Source: Kordia sp. (GTDB taxonomy: Bacteria > Bacteroidota > Bacteroidia > Flavobacteriales > Flavobacteriaceae). Taken from it: a stretch of 64,000 nt of DNA. The stretch is taken from contig NVVR01000010.1 of NCBI GenBank assembly GCA_002733415.1, positions 1-64,000 on the forward strand, in the 5' to 3' direction. Each line of letters begins with the position of its first letter. The first letter of the stretch is position 1. The notes beneath the pieces are model-generated. The model was not told the DNA's origin and searched no databases. It was given only the letters and a program-made list of their open reading frames with translations. The position numbers were made by a program, and so were the translations under genes. This document shows, in pieces, positions 1 to 9,900 of this stretch.

Positions 1-99
1 CAAATGCCAGCATCTGATTACTGGTTTAAAATTATTTACATAGAAGGAAGCGACAGTGCTCAAAAAGAGTTTAAAGCGCATTTCTCCTTAAAGAGATAA
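1..99 (+). CDS. 3' end of a T9SS type B (gliding-motility C-terminal) cargo protein, partial
   Basis: Only the last 32 codons are in the window; the 5' part lies outside. The peptide contains MPASDYWFK and ends in KEFKAHFSLKR before TAA. This is the usual end of the gliding-motility-associated C-terminal domain (type B sorting signal), which directs secretion through the type IX system in Bacteroidota. The passenger part and so the function of the protein cannot be seen. A strong terminator follows 25 bases downstream, consistent with a gene end. The class call rests on pattern recognition of this short tail. Confidence 0.8.
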   Translation, partial: QMPASDYWFKIIYIEGSDSAQKEFKAHFSLKR

Positions 100-123
100 G
101 TAATAAGATTTCTTAAAAATTAA

Positions 124-153
124 AATGCCTCATGTTAATGAGGCATTTTTTTT
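124..153 (+). terminator. Rho-independent terminator of the T9SS cargo gene
   Basis: A perfect 10-bp stem (124-133 with 138-147, left arm AATGCCTCAT) has a GTTA loop and is followed by a run of T. It lies 25 bases after the stop at 99. Confidence 0.9.
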
Positions 154-380
154 ATATTTGTTTTTTAAACAATACCTTTTTCCGTTCAAGACATCCCAAC
201 TGATGAAATAAAGGCCGCTACACTGATAGGGTAAAGAACAAAGACATGTTTGTCAATAATTAAGAAATAATAGAATAAGAATTAACCTAATTAGTTCAGT
301 TTAATATTTTTTAGCTGAAGTTTCTTATAAGAGATTGTAAAAAAAACATAGTCTTAAACGGACAATAATAAATTTAAGAT

Positions 381-1052
381 ATGATTGAGACAATTACTAA
401 TTCGTGGGAAGAAAAATTACAGTCAGAATTTGATAAAGAGTATTTTAAAAAACTAACTGATTTTATTGTAACGTCATATCAAAATTCGAAATGTTATCCG
501 ATTAAAAAGGATGTTTTTAACGCATTCAATCAATGCAGTTTTGAAAACATAAAAGTTGTGCTAATAGGTCAAGACCCATATCATGGAAAAGGGCAAGCAA
601 ACGGACTTTGTTTTTCGGTGCATAATGGAATAAAACATCCGCCATCACTAGTTAACATATTAAAGGAGTTAACTGTGAGTTATGATTGTTTATATCCTGC
701 TACAGGTGACTTAACGGCTTGGGCAAAACAAGGAGTATTATTATTGAATGCAACACTAACTGTTGAAGAATCAAAAGCTGGAAGTCATCAAAAACAGGGG
801 TGGGAAACATTTACGGATGCTGTAATCAAGAAAGTTTCTGATGAGAAAGAAGACGTTGTTTTTTTACTTTGGGGTGGTTATGCGCGTAAAAAGGTAAAAT
901 TGATTGATGAATCAAAACATTTCGTTTTAGAAACAGGACATCCTTCACCATTGAGCGCTAATAGAGGCTATTGGTTTGGTAATGAGCATTTTTTAAAAAC
1001 TAATGTTTATTTGGTATCTAAGAATAAACCGGAAATCAATTGGTTGTTATAA
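381..1052 (+). CDS. ung: Uracil-DNA glycosylase (family 1)
   Basis: Removes uracil from DNA as the first step of base excision repair in the cytoplasm. The 223 residues match the usual family length. The water-activating loop GQDPYHG is at 63-69 (catalytic Asp65), the uracil-binding LLLNATLTVE segment at about 120-129, and the minor-groove loop GHPSPLSA at 186-193 with His187. The ATG at 381 gives the complete N-terminus. The 3' end overlaps the convergent gene at 1047 by 6 bases. No terminator of its own is visible, so transcription probably runs into the antisense of its neighbour. Confidence 0.97.
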   Translation: MIETITNSWEEKLQSEFDKEYFKKLTDFIVTSYQNSKCYPIKKDVFNAFNQCSFENIKVVLIGQDPYHGKGQANGLCFSVHNGIKHPPSLVNILKELTVSYDCLYPATGDLTAWAKQGVLLLNATLTVEESKAGSHQKQGWETFTDAVIKKVSDEKEDVVFLLWGGYARKKVKLIDESKHFVLETGHPSPLSANRGYWFGNEHFLKTNVYLVSKNKPEINWLL

Positions 1053-1901
1053 ACTGTAAATTAATTCTTCATAATTTACTTTTCTAGGAATAATATCTAA
1101 ATCTAACAGTCTATCTTGAATTTTAGCAACTGTTTTTCTGTCCAAGTTTTCTTGTGACCATTCTGTAATTCCCAGCCATTCTTGAACATCCTCTAATTTT
1201 TGATCATAACGGTGAGAAATCATACGGTCAATACTAGGAATCATTTTAAACTCTTCAGTAGTATCGTTTATAATTTCAAGTATATCTTTAATTACCGCTT
1301 CATTTTCTTCTAGCATTTCATTTCGTACAGCGATTACAAAACAAGGCCAAGGAGTAGGGCAATGATCTACAACTCTAAATGTACCATTATCAACATAAGG
1401 TTTTGTGGTGAATTTTTCCCACATAAAATAATCACCAATTCCATTTGGTAGTCCAAGTACAGCGCCATCTAAATTTTTGATAACTTCAAAATCTAAATCT
1501 TCTTTAGCATTCCACCCATTTTTTTCAGCATTTACATAAGCCATTAAATGTGATCCTGAGCCGTAGCGACTAATAGCTGCTTTCTTTCCTTTTAAATCAT
1601 CTATTGTTTTATAAGGAGAATTTTCAGCAACATGAACTCCCCAAATTAATGGTGATTTTGTGTATATCTGAATAATTTTACATTCATTTCCATCGATAAT
1701 ATCGCGTATAATTCCTTCAGTAAGGATTACAGCCATATCAATTTCTTTATCACGTAACGCTTTACACATCTGACCAGTTCCGCCAAAATAATCATGCCAA
1801 CGTAAATTTATATCCTTTTCATGATAGGATTTATCACGTAAGGTTAAATACCAAGGTAAATTGAAATGTTCCGGAACTCCACCTATTTTGATGTTTTTCA
1901 T
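1047..1901 (-). CDS. Periplasmic-binding-protein-like (type 2) protein without signal peptide
   Basis: A 284-residue protein with the fold signature of ABC transporter substrate-binding proteins of the NMT1/ThiY-like class. It has an early IGGVPEHFNLPWYL segment, the DIAVILTEG-like hinge (here MAVILTEG), and LKGKKAAISRYGSGSHLMAY, a typical second-lobe start. It begins MKNIKIGGVP with no signal peptide or lipobox, so it is predicted to be cytoplasmic and not a classical transport component. No permease or ATPase is nearby. A nucleoside phosphorylase gene lies 35 bases upstream on the same strand and may be cotranscribed. The ligand is unknown; a small-molecule-binding or enzymatic role (compare THI5) is possible. 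Confidence 0.75.
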   Translation of the reverse strand: MKNIKIGGVPEHFNLPWYLTLRDKSYHEKDINLRWHDYFGGTGQMCKALRDKEIDMAVILTEGIIRDIIDGNECKIIQIYTKSPLIWGVHVAENSPYKTIDDLKGKKAAISRYGSGSHLMAYVNAEKNGWNAKEDLDFEVIKNLDGAVLGLPNGIGDYFMWEKFTTKPYVDNGTFRVVDHCPTPWPCFVIAVRNEMLEENEAVIKDILEIINDTTEEFKMIPSIDRMISHRYDQKLEDVQEWLGITEWSQENLDRKTVAKIQDRLLDLDIIPRKVNYEELIYSL

Positions 1902-1936
1902 AGTACTAAGATATATGCTTTTCTATTAACGGATGG

Positions 1937-2806
1937 TTATTTAACTAATTTATCTAAACAATATACAATTAAATCCTCAACCAATTTGTCAGGGTTTTCA
2001 GAAAACTCACCAGTTGCTCGGTTAGCTAATATAGCATTCATAGATACTGCTTTGTGTCCTAGTAATTTAGCTAAGCCATATATCCCAGCAGTTTCCATTT
2101 CTAAATTAGTAATTTGTTTTCCTTCAAAATTAAAATCAGCTAATTTATCATTTAATTGATCATCCTGCAGACTCAATCGTAAAACACGCGATTGCGGTCC
2201 GTAAAACCCCACGTTAGTGGCAGTAAAGCCATTAATAACTTTATCAGACTTAAATTTTGCCCCTAGTGATTCATCATAAGCAACCACATACGGATCAGAT
2301 TTTTCTTTAGCCCAATTAGTTTGTTCCATTAATGCTTTTGACATTTCGATATTCTGAATGTGCTTACTATCATAAAAATGTAGTAAACTATCAAATCCAA
2401 CAGCTAGTTCAGAAATTAAAAATGTATCAATTGCAATGGTATTTGTAATAGTACCAGAAGTGCCAATTCGAATAATGTCCAATGAAGTATGTTCAGGCTT
2501 TATGGTACGGGTTTTGAAATCAATATTTACTAGTGCATCTAATTCATTAAATACAATATCAATATTATCAGTCCCAATACCTGTAGAGATTACAGTAATA
2601 CGTTTTCCTTTATAAATTCCTGTTTCGGTTTTAAATTCTCTTTTTTGTTTTGATACTTCAATAGTTTCAAAGTATTTTGTGACACTCGAAACTCGATCAG
2701 GGTCACCAACAGTAATTACAGTAGTTGCCAAATCTTCAGGCAGTAAATTTAAATGATAAATACTCCCATCAGGGTTTATGATTAATTCTGATTCTTTTAT
2801 AGCCAT
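1937..2806 (-). CDS. Nucleoside phosphorylase, uridine phosphorylase-like (PNP/UDP family)
   Basis: Phosphorolysis of a nucleoside to free base and ribose-1-phosphate in nucleoside salvage. The 289-residue protein has the family start VGDPDRVSSV (phosphate-binding Gly and Arg), a STGIGTDNIDI segment, RIGTSGT in the middle, and NLEMETAGIYGLAKLLGH in the substrate-specificity region, where the Glu-Met-Glu triad binds ribose. It is slightly longer than E. coli Udp (253) and resembles the Bacteroidota uridine phosphorylase-like group, so the exact base preference cannot be read. It forms a same-strand group with the SUI1 gene upstream and the binding-protein-like gene downstream. Confidence 0.92.
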   Translation of the reverse strand: MAIKESELIINPDGSIYHLNLLPEDLATTVITVGDPDRVSSVTKYFETIEVSKQKREFKTETGIYKGKRITVISTGIGTDNIDIVFNELDALVNIDFKTRTIKPEHTSLDIIRIGTSGTITNTIAIDTFLISELAVGFDSLLHFYDSKHIQNIEMSKALMEQTNWAKEKSDPYVVAYDESLGAKFKSDKVINGFTATNVGFYGPQSRVLRLSLQDDQLNDKLADFNFEGKQITNLEMETAGIYGLAKLLGHKAVSMNAILANRATGEFSENPDKLVEDLIVYCLDKLVK

Positions 2807-2844
2807 TTTATAAATGTAGATTGAGGATCTTGTGGGGATGTTTT

Positions 2845-3168
2845 TTAACCGCCAACTCTTTTTACCTTAAAACCTTTAGCAATTAATAATTCCATAATTT
2901 TATCACGGTAATCACCTTGTATGATAATGGAATCGTCTTTAAAACTACCACCAACACTAAGCTTCTGTTTTAATTCTTTAGCAAGTAATTTAAAATCAGC
3001 TGTTGCTCCGGTGTATCCATCAATTATAGTAGTTGGTTTTCCTTTACGTTTCACATATTTACATAACAAAGGTTCATCCTGCATCCAAATTGTTGATTTG
3101 TCTTCTTTAGGAATTTCCGTTTCTTTATGTTCAGGAAATAAGTTTTTTAACTGATCTTTAAAATCCAT
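2845..3168 (-). CDS. SUI1/eIF1-like translation initiation factor (YciH type)
   Basis: A 107-residue protein with the SUI1 core in its C-terminal 60 residues: KPTTIIDGYTG, ELKQKLSVGGSFKD and IIIQGDYRDKIMELL, ending in GFKVKRVGG. The VGGS and QGD motifs are diagnostic of the fold. In bacteria these proteins (YciH) are thought to influence start-codon selection at the ribosome. The N-terminal 40 residues are charged and likely disordered. It lies 38 bases upstream of the phosphorylase gene on the same strand. Confidence 0.92.
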   Translation of the reverse strand: MDFKDQLKNLFPEHKETEIPKEDKSTIWMQDEPLLCKYVKRKGKPTTIIDGYTGATADFKLLAKELKQKLSVGGSFKDDSIIIQGDYRDKIMELLIAKGFKVKRVGG

Positions 3169-3262
3169 GTTTATTTAGTTTAAATGGCTTATTCGTTTAT
3201 GAGTTTAGAAAATTATGACCTTAAAAAGGTACAATTAATTTATAAGCTTATAAACTATAAAC

Positions 3263-4213
3263 TTATTTTTTAATTAATCCTAATTCTATCAGGCGTTCAG
3301 TTAAAAAGTCTCCTGCTGTGATGTCTTCAAATCCTTTTGGGTTTTCAGAAGTAACACAATTATCCAAACAATTTAATGGCATCTCACTTACAGGGTGCAT
3401 AAAAAACGGAATAGAATAACGAGAAGTTCCCCATGATTCTTTAGGAGGGTTTACAACTCGGTGTATGGTAGATTTTAAACGGTTATTTGAATGACGCGCT
3501 AACATATCACCAACATTAATTACCAATTCATCTGGTTCAGCAATAGCATCAATCCATTCACCAGCATGATTTTGTACTTGTAGTCCTTTACCATGTGACC
3601 CCATTAATAATGTAATTAAATTAATGTCGCCATGCGCTGCTGCACGAACTGCATTTTTAGGTTCCTCAGTAATAGGTGGGTAATGAATTGGACGTAAAAT
3701 ACTATTTCCGTTTTTGAGATAGTTATCAAAGTAAAACTCATCTAAATCTAAAAACAAAGCCAATGCACGTAATACATAAACTCCTGTTTTCTCTATCATT
3801 TGATATGTTTCTTTACCTACAGCGTTAAATTTAGGCAATTCATTTACGGTTACATTATCAGGGTATTCAGCTGCCAGAGCTGGATTATCTTCTACATACT
3901 GTCCAAAATGCCAAAATTCCTTTAAATCACCTTCTTTTTTTCCTTTAGCAGACTCTTTTCCAAAAGAAATATAACCACGTTGCCCACCAATACCATCAAT
4001 TTCATAAGAACGTTTAGTTTCCACAGGTAAACTAAAGAAGTTTTTAATTTCTCCGTATAAGTTATCAACTAAATTTTCGCTTAAAAAATGTCCTTTTAGT
4101 GCAACAAAACCTATTTCTTCGTAAGCTTTTCCTATTTCATTAATAAACTTTTGTTTTCTTATTTCATCTCCCGAGATAAAATCAGCTAGATTAACACTTG
4201 GTATATTTTGCAT
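3263..4213 (-). CDS. 2-oxoglutarate/Fe(II)-dependent oxygenase, isopenicillin N synthase-like
   Basis: A 316-residue non-haem iron oxygenase. The N-terminal DIOX_N region (IPSVNLADFISGD) is followed by the jelly-roll core with the iron ligands His194, Asp196 (AAHGDINLITLL) and His251 (STIHRVV), and the 2-oxoglutarate-binding Arg265 in RYSIPFF. Such enzymes hydroxylate or desaturate small molecules; the substrate is not evident. The gene is divergent from the E1 fusion gene with 187 bases between start codons, so both promoters should lie there. It has no operon partner. Confidence 0.9.
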   Translation of the reverse strand: MQNIPSVNLADFISGDEIRKQKFINEIGKAYEEIGFVALKGHFLSENLVDNLYGEIKNFFSLPVETKRSYEIDGIGGQRGYISFGKESAKGKKEGDLKEFWHFGQYVEDNPALAAEYPDNVTVNELPKFNAVGKETYQMIEKTGVYVLRALALFLDLDEFYFDNYLKNGNSILRPIHYPPITEEPKNAVRAAAHGDINLITLLMGSHGKGLQVQNHAGEWIDAIAEPDELVINVGDMLARHSNNRLKSTIHRVVNPPKESWGTSRYSIPFFMHPVSEMPLNCLDNCVTSENPKGFEDITAGDFLTERLIELGLIKK

Positions 4214-4400
4214 TTTTTCGAATTTATTAAAATAGTTAATAACTTTTATTTAGTAAAACACTTGAGGCCTCAAAAATAAGAAAAAACATGTAGTATTCAT
4301 AAAGTTAAAGACTAAGGAGTTATTAACAATTCATAAAAAAAATGTATTCGTTTTGATACTAATATAATTTTCTTCATTTTTGATACATAAAATAGAAATA

Positions 4401-6407
4401 ATGAACCCAACCATAACCGAAAAAACACAAATAACTTTCGATAGAAAAGACGTATCTAACGAAACTTTATTGCAATTATATAGCGCAATGCTAAAACCTC
4501 GAATGATAGAGGAGAAGATGTTAATTTTATTACGCCAAGGACGAATTTCAAAATGGTTCTCTGGAATAGGCCAAGAGGCTATTTCAATAGGTGTTACTTC
4601 TGTTTTAAATAAAGAAGAATACATCTTGCCAATGCACCGTAATTTAGGGGTGTTTACCACTCGTGAAATCCCTTTATACCGATTATTCTCACAATGGCAA
4701 GGAAAAGCAAACGGCTTTACTAAAGGTAGGGACCGTAGTTTTCACTTTGGAACACAAGAATTTAATATTGTAGGAATGATTTCTCACTTAGGACCACAAT
4801 TTGGTTTAGCTGATGGAATTGCTTTAGGAAATTTATTAAAGGATAATAAGCAAGTTTGTGCTGTATTTACTGGAGATGGAGGGACAAGCGAAGGAGATAT
4901 TCATGAAGCACTAAATGTTGCATCTGTATGGGGTTTGCCTGTACTATTTTGTATCGAAAATAACGGATACGGATTATCTACACCAGTTAGCGAGCAATTT
5001 AATTGTGAGCATTTAGCTGATAGAGGTAAAGGATATGGAATGGAAAGCCATATTATAGATGGTAATAATATTTTAGAAGTATATACTAAGGTACAATCTT
5101 TGGTTGAAGATATGCGCGTTAATCCACGTCCGGTTTTACTAGAATTTAAAACGTTTAGAATGCGTGGGCATGAAGAGGCTAGTGGGACAAAATATGTTCC
5201 GAAAGACTTAATAGATGCTTGGGCTATTAAAGATCCGATAGAAAATTTCAAACAGTTTTTAGAAAACGAAGGGATTTTAAATGATACAATTAATGACGGT
5301 TTAAGAACACAATTTAAACAGGAAATAAATGATAATTTAGCACTTGCTTTTGATGAGCCTAACATTGAAGTTGATTTAAGTACTGAGTTAAATGATGTTT
5401 TTCAAGAGTTTAATTATGAACATGTTGAGAAAAATAATGAAACAGAAAACATTCGTTTAGTAGATGCAATTTCAAAAGGCTTGTATCAGTCCATGGAAAA
5501 ACATGAGGACTTGGTTGTTATGGGACAAGATATAGCAGAATATGGAGGTGTTTTTAAAATAACCGATGGTTTTGTTGAAGCATTTGGAAAAGACAGGGTT
5601 CGTAACACACCAATTTGTGAATCTGCTATTATTGCTGCTGCTTATGGATTATCTGTAAGTGGAATTAAATCGGTTATGGAAATGCAATTTGCTGATTTTG
5701 TGTCTTCAGGATTCAATCCAATAGTAAATCTATTGGCAAAATCTTATTACAGGTGGGGACAAAACGCCGATGTTGTTGTGCGTATGCCATGTGGAGCAGG
5801 AGTTGGAGCTGGACCGTTCCACTCACAAACTAATGAAGCTTGGTTTACAACAGTTCCGGGATTAAAAGTTGTATATCCAGCATTTCCCGCAGATGCAAAA
5901 GGATTATTAGCAACATCAATTGAAGATCCTAATCCGGTTATGTTCTTTGAACATAAAGCGATATACAGAAGTGTGTATCAAGATGTACCAACCGATTACT
6001 ATACTATTCCTTTAGGAAAAGCAAGTCTTTTAAAAGAAGGTACTGATATTAGTATTATTACTTTCGGAGCAGGTGTACACTGGGCTTTAGAAACCTTAGA
6101 AAAAAACCCAACTATTTCTGCGGATTTAATTGACTTAAGAACTTTAGCTCCTTTGGATAAAGAAGCAATATTTGCCTCAGTTAATAAAACGGGTAAAGCT
6201 ATTATTTTACAAGAAGATAACGAGTTTGGATCATTTGGTTCTGATTTATCAGCGTTAATCATGGAAAACTGTTTTGAGGCTTTAGATGGACCTGTAAAAC
6301 GTGTGTCTAGCATAGAAACACCAATACCTTTTTTACCAACATTGGAAAAACAATACCTTGCTAAAGATAGATTTGAAGATGAATTAAAAAACTTGTTAGC
6401 ATATTAA
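4401..6407 (+). CDS. 2-oxoacid dehydrogenase E1, fused alpha and beta subunits
   Basis: Thiamine-diphosphate-dependent decarboxylase (E1) of a branched-chain 2-oxoacid or pyruvate dehydrogenase complex. The alpha part (to about residue 330) carries the ThDP motif GDGGTSEGDIHEA near 158 and ends with ENNGYGLS. The beta part starts near 348 and includes GQDIAEYGGVFKIT and CESAIIAAAYG. The fused arrangement of about 670 residues is common in Bacteroidota. I chose ATG 4401 (668 residues) over an in-frame TTG at 4380 because the extra seven residues match nothing expected. E2 and E3 genes are not in the window. A hairpin terminator follows at 6425. Confidence 0.92.
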   Translation: MNPTITEKTQITFDRKDVSNETLLQLYSAMLKPRMIEEKMLILLRQGRISKWFSGIGQEAISIGVTSVLNKEEYILPMHRNLGVFTTREIPLYRLFSQWQGKANGFTKGRDRSFHFGTQEFNIVGMISHLGPQFGLADGIALGNLLKDNKQVCAVFTGDGGTSEGDIHEALNVASVWGLPVLFCIENNGYGLSTPVSEQFNCEHLADRGKGYGMESHIIDGNNILEVYTKVQSLVEDMRVNPRPVLLEFKTFRMRGHEEASGTKYVPKDLIDAWAIKDPIENFKQFLENEGILNDTINDGLRTQFKQEINDNLALAFDEPNIEVDLSTELNDVFQEFNYEHVEKNNETENIRLVDAISKGLYQSMEKHEDLVVMGQDIAEYGGVFKITDGFVEAFGKDRVRNTPICESAIIAAAYGLSVSGIKSVMEMQFADFVSSGFNPIVNLLAKSYYRWGQNADVVVRMPCGAGVGAGPFHSQTNEAWFTTVPGLKVVYPAFPADAKGLLATSIEDPNPVMFFEHKAIYRSVYQDVPTDYYTIPLGKASLLKEGTDISIITFGAGVHWALETLEKNPTISADLIDLRTLAPLDKEAIFASVNKTGKAIILQEDNEFGSFGSDLSALIMENCFEALDGPVKRVSSIETPIPFLPTLEKQYLAKDRFEDELKNLLAY

Positions 6408-6424
6408 TATTCGTTAAACAACTC

Positions 6425-6465
6425 ATAAAATAAAAGCTATAATTAAATTATGGCTTTTATTTTAT
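6425..6465 (+). terminator. Long hairpin terminator overlapping the next gene's apparent start
   Basis: A nearly perfect 19-bp stem (6425-6443 with 6447-6465, one T:G wobble) with a 3-base loop. The 3' arm contains GCTTTTATTTT. It lies 18 bases after the E1 stop and would terminate that transcript. The ATG at 6450 of the following gene falls inside the 3' arm. Confidence 0.75.
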
Positions 6466-6812
6466 ATATTTACTTCGTGAAATTTTTTACATTCATATTA
6501 GCTATGATATTTCTTGCAACTCCAATGCAAGCACATATTGATGTTATCGCATATGATGACGTGTCTACTCACGAGTATTTTCATGATAACGAGTTAAATC
6601 ATAAACATCATGATCATGATACAGATGATGATAAACAAACAGAACATCATCATCATTGTGTAGATATAAGCGTTTCTGTTGCTTATATCCCTTCAGAATT
6701 GAATTATGATTTTATAGTCATTCCTAGTAACAATGAAATTATCGATTTTTATACTAGAAAACACACTTCTAAAGATTTAGAGTCTTTATTCCAACCACCA
6801 CAGTTTGCTTAA
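6450..6812 (+). CDS. Small exported His/Asp-rich protein of the metal efflux locus
   Basis: Up to 120 residues: a signal peptide ending near TPMQA, a metal-binding-looking His/Asp cluster (NHKHHDHDTDDD, then EHHHHC), and the tail SLFQPPQFA. Small His-rich proteins of this kind often precede CusA/CzcA-type genes in Bacteroidota, so a periplasmic metal-binding or sensing role is inferred, not shown. The start is uncertain. ATG 6450 lies in the 3' arm of a terminator hairpin; the in-frame GTG at 6477 would give a more typical signal peptide (KFFTFILAMIFLATPMQA). The RND efflux gene follows 184 bases downstream. Confidence 0.7.
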   Translation: MAFILYIYFVKFFTFILAMIFLATPMQAHIDVIAYDDVSTHEYFHDNELNHKHHDHDTDDDKQTEHHHHCVDISVSVAYIPSELNYDFIVIPSNNEIIDFYTRKHTSKDLESLFQPPQFA

Positions 6813-6996
6813 TTGAATTACTGTCATTTTCGTGAATACGGAAATCTTATAGTATTTACTCTGAAAATTCGAGTAAGTAAATATTTCAATTAATTACAAT
6901 CAAAAATAGAAACTAGAATTAATCTTTCCTCTTTTCACGATAGTTATCGGGATTAAGAGCAAAGCGATCTTCTTTCTTTTTTTTAATAAATAAATC

Positions 6997-9900
6997 ATGA
7001 TTAATAAACTTATTGAGTTTTCAATCAATAATAAATTTATTATTGCATTGTTTACGCTTGCACTTATCGTTGGTGGAATATATAGTGTTAAACAGGTTCC
7101 TGTAGATGCAGTTCCAGACATTACCAATAATCAAGTACAAATTATCACACAAGCACCTAACTTGGGTACAGAAGATATAGAACAATTTGTTACCTATCCG
7201 GTTGAAGTAGCAGTGGCTAATTTACCAGGGGTGACGGAAATTCGTTCAATTTCTCGTTTCGGGTTATCTGTAGTGACAATCGTATTTAGTGACGATATGG
7301 ATACGTATTTACCAAGACAATTAGTATCTGAAAAGCTTACTGAAATAAAAGCAAACATTCCTAAAGGGTTTGGAACTCCGTTTATGGGGCCAATATCTAC
7401 AGGATTAGGTGAGATTTATCAGTATACTTTAGAGGTAGCTCCAGAATTTAAAAATAAATATGATGCTACTGAATTACGAACCATTCAAGATTGGATTATC
7501 CGCCGACAAATGGCTATGGTTCCTGGGGTTGTAGAAGTAAATGCTTTTGGTGGAAATGCCAAACAATACGAAGTTAGTATTGATCCTAATGAATTAAAAG
7601 CTATTGGGTTAACAATTAATGATGTTTACGAAGCCTTAGAAAATAATAATCAAAATACGGGTGGTGCATATATAGAGAAAAACCATTTAGCTAATTTTAT
7701 TCGAGGAGAAGGGTTGGCGCGTAGTTTAGACGATATTAAAAACATAGTTGTAGCTAATAAAGGAGGAATCCCTATAACGGTTAAAGATATTGGAACAGTA
7801 CAATTCGGAACTGCTACCCGTTACGGAGCATTGACCAAAAACGGAGAAGGAGAGGCTGTTGGAGGAATGATTTTAATGTTGAAAGGAGCAAGTACCAATA
7901 AAGTAATTAAAAATGTAACCAATAGGGTTACTGAAATACAGAAGTCATTACCTGAAGGAGTTACGATAAAACCATTTCTTGACAGGAGTAAACTTATTGC
8001 CAATACCACTTCTACAGTTAAAACAAACTTAGCAGAAGGTGCTTTAATCGTCATCTTTATATTAGTATTTTTCTTAGGGAGTTGGCGTGGTGGACTGATT
8101 GTTGCATCAACAATTCCTTTGTCATTATTGTTTGCTTTTATACTTATGAATGCCTTTGGTGTTTGGGCAAACTTAATGAGTTTAGGAGCCATTGATTTCG
8201 GTATCATTGTAGATGGCGCGGTAATTATAGTAGAGAGTACGGTATTTATGATTTATCAACGCATTCAGAAAAAAGGAAGTATTACTGCTCAAGACAGCGA
8301 TGAAATCACTTATAAAGCATCTTCTAAAATGATGAACACTGCCTTTTTTGGACAGTTTATCATCCTGATTGTTTTTTTACCAATTCTTGCCTTAGAAGGG
8401 ATTGAAGGGAAAATGTTTATTCCTATGGCATTGACGTTTAGCTTCGCTATGATAGGAGCAATGGTGCTTTGTTTGACCTATGTCCCAATGATCACCTCAG
8501 TGTTTTTAAAAGCGCCTAAAGATGTTTCAAAAAAATATTGGGGAGATAAAATTGTCCATTGGTTAGAAGATAAATATGAAAATGGATTGGTAAGAGCTTT
8601 GAAAAAAGGGAAACTAATTGTCATATCATCAATTATATTGCTTGGAGTATCAGGATACGTTTTTTCTAAAATGGGTGGAGAATTTATTCCGCAATTAGAT
8701 GAAGGAGATTTAGCTTTTCACGCCATATTAAAACCAGGAAGTTCATTATCAGAATCCATTGCAACTACTACAAAGATTGAGAAAATAGTAAAAGATGAAT
8801 TCCCTGAAGTAATCGATATTATTAGCAGGATAGGAGTAGCTGATGTGCCTACTGATCCCATGCCTATGGATATTGCTGATGTATTTGTAATTTTAAAACC
8901 TGAGAGCGAATGGACACGTGATATTTCTAAAGATGAATTGATATCATCAATGAAACAAGCAGTAGAACAAGTTCCAGGAGTAAATTTTGAATTTACGCAA
9001 CCGATTGAAATGCGTTTTAATGAGTTAATTACCGGTGTTCGTGAAGATATTGCTGTAAAACTATACGGTGATGATTTGGGAATTTTAGCCGAAAAAGCAG
9101 AAGAGATAGGGAAAATAGTTGCTACGGTAGATGGAGTTGCAGATATGAAAGTAGAAGCTATTTCGGGACAGCCACAAATTACAATTAAATACAACAGAAG
9201 GAAGTTAGCGCAATACGGATTACAAATAAATGAACTGAATAAGTTGATTGAAACAGCTTTTGCTGGTGGTGTTGCAGGAACTATTTTTGAAGGAGAAAAA
9301 CGTTTCGATTTAGTAGTTAGATTAAAGAAAGAGTTGCGACAAGACTTAAGTAATGTTAAAAACTTATTTGTGCCATTGCCAAGTGGAACGCAGATCCCGT
9401 TAAAAGAGGTAGCTGATATCAGTTACAAGTCTGGTCCAATGCAAATTAGTAGAGACAATACTAATCGTAGAACCTATGTAGGGATTAATGTTCGTGGTCG
9501 GGACATAAAATCCTTGGTAGAAGAAATTCAACAAAAAATTGAAGCACAAATAGAGCTCCCTTCAGGATATTATATCCGTTATGGAGGTGCATTTGAAAAT
9601 TTAGAACGTGCAACCAGTAAATTAAAAACCGTCGTGCCAATAGCTTTAGGATTGATATTTGTATTGATCTTTATGGCGTTAAAGTCATTTAAGCAAACCA
9701 TGATGATTTATATGGCAATTCCATTAGCAACTATTGGAGGAGTATTTTCATTACTATTTCGCGACATGCCTTTTAGTATTTCAGCAGGAGTAGGTTTTAT
9801 AGTATTATTTGGTGTTGCCGTTTTAAATGGGTTGGTATTAATAAGCGGATTTAATGAATTAAAAGAGGAAGGTGTTACTGATATTGATCAACGTATTAAA

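Noticed and set aside
1866-2159. A 97-codon plus-strand frame opposite the phosphorylase gene
   Set aside because: It is antisense to well-recognised genes and has no independent support. The same holds for the other long frames antisense to the E1, CusA, Roc and LRR genes.
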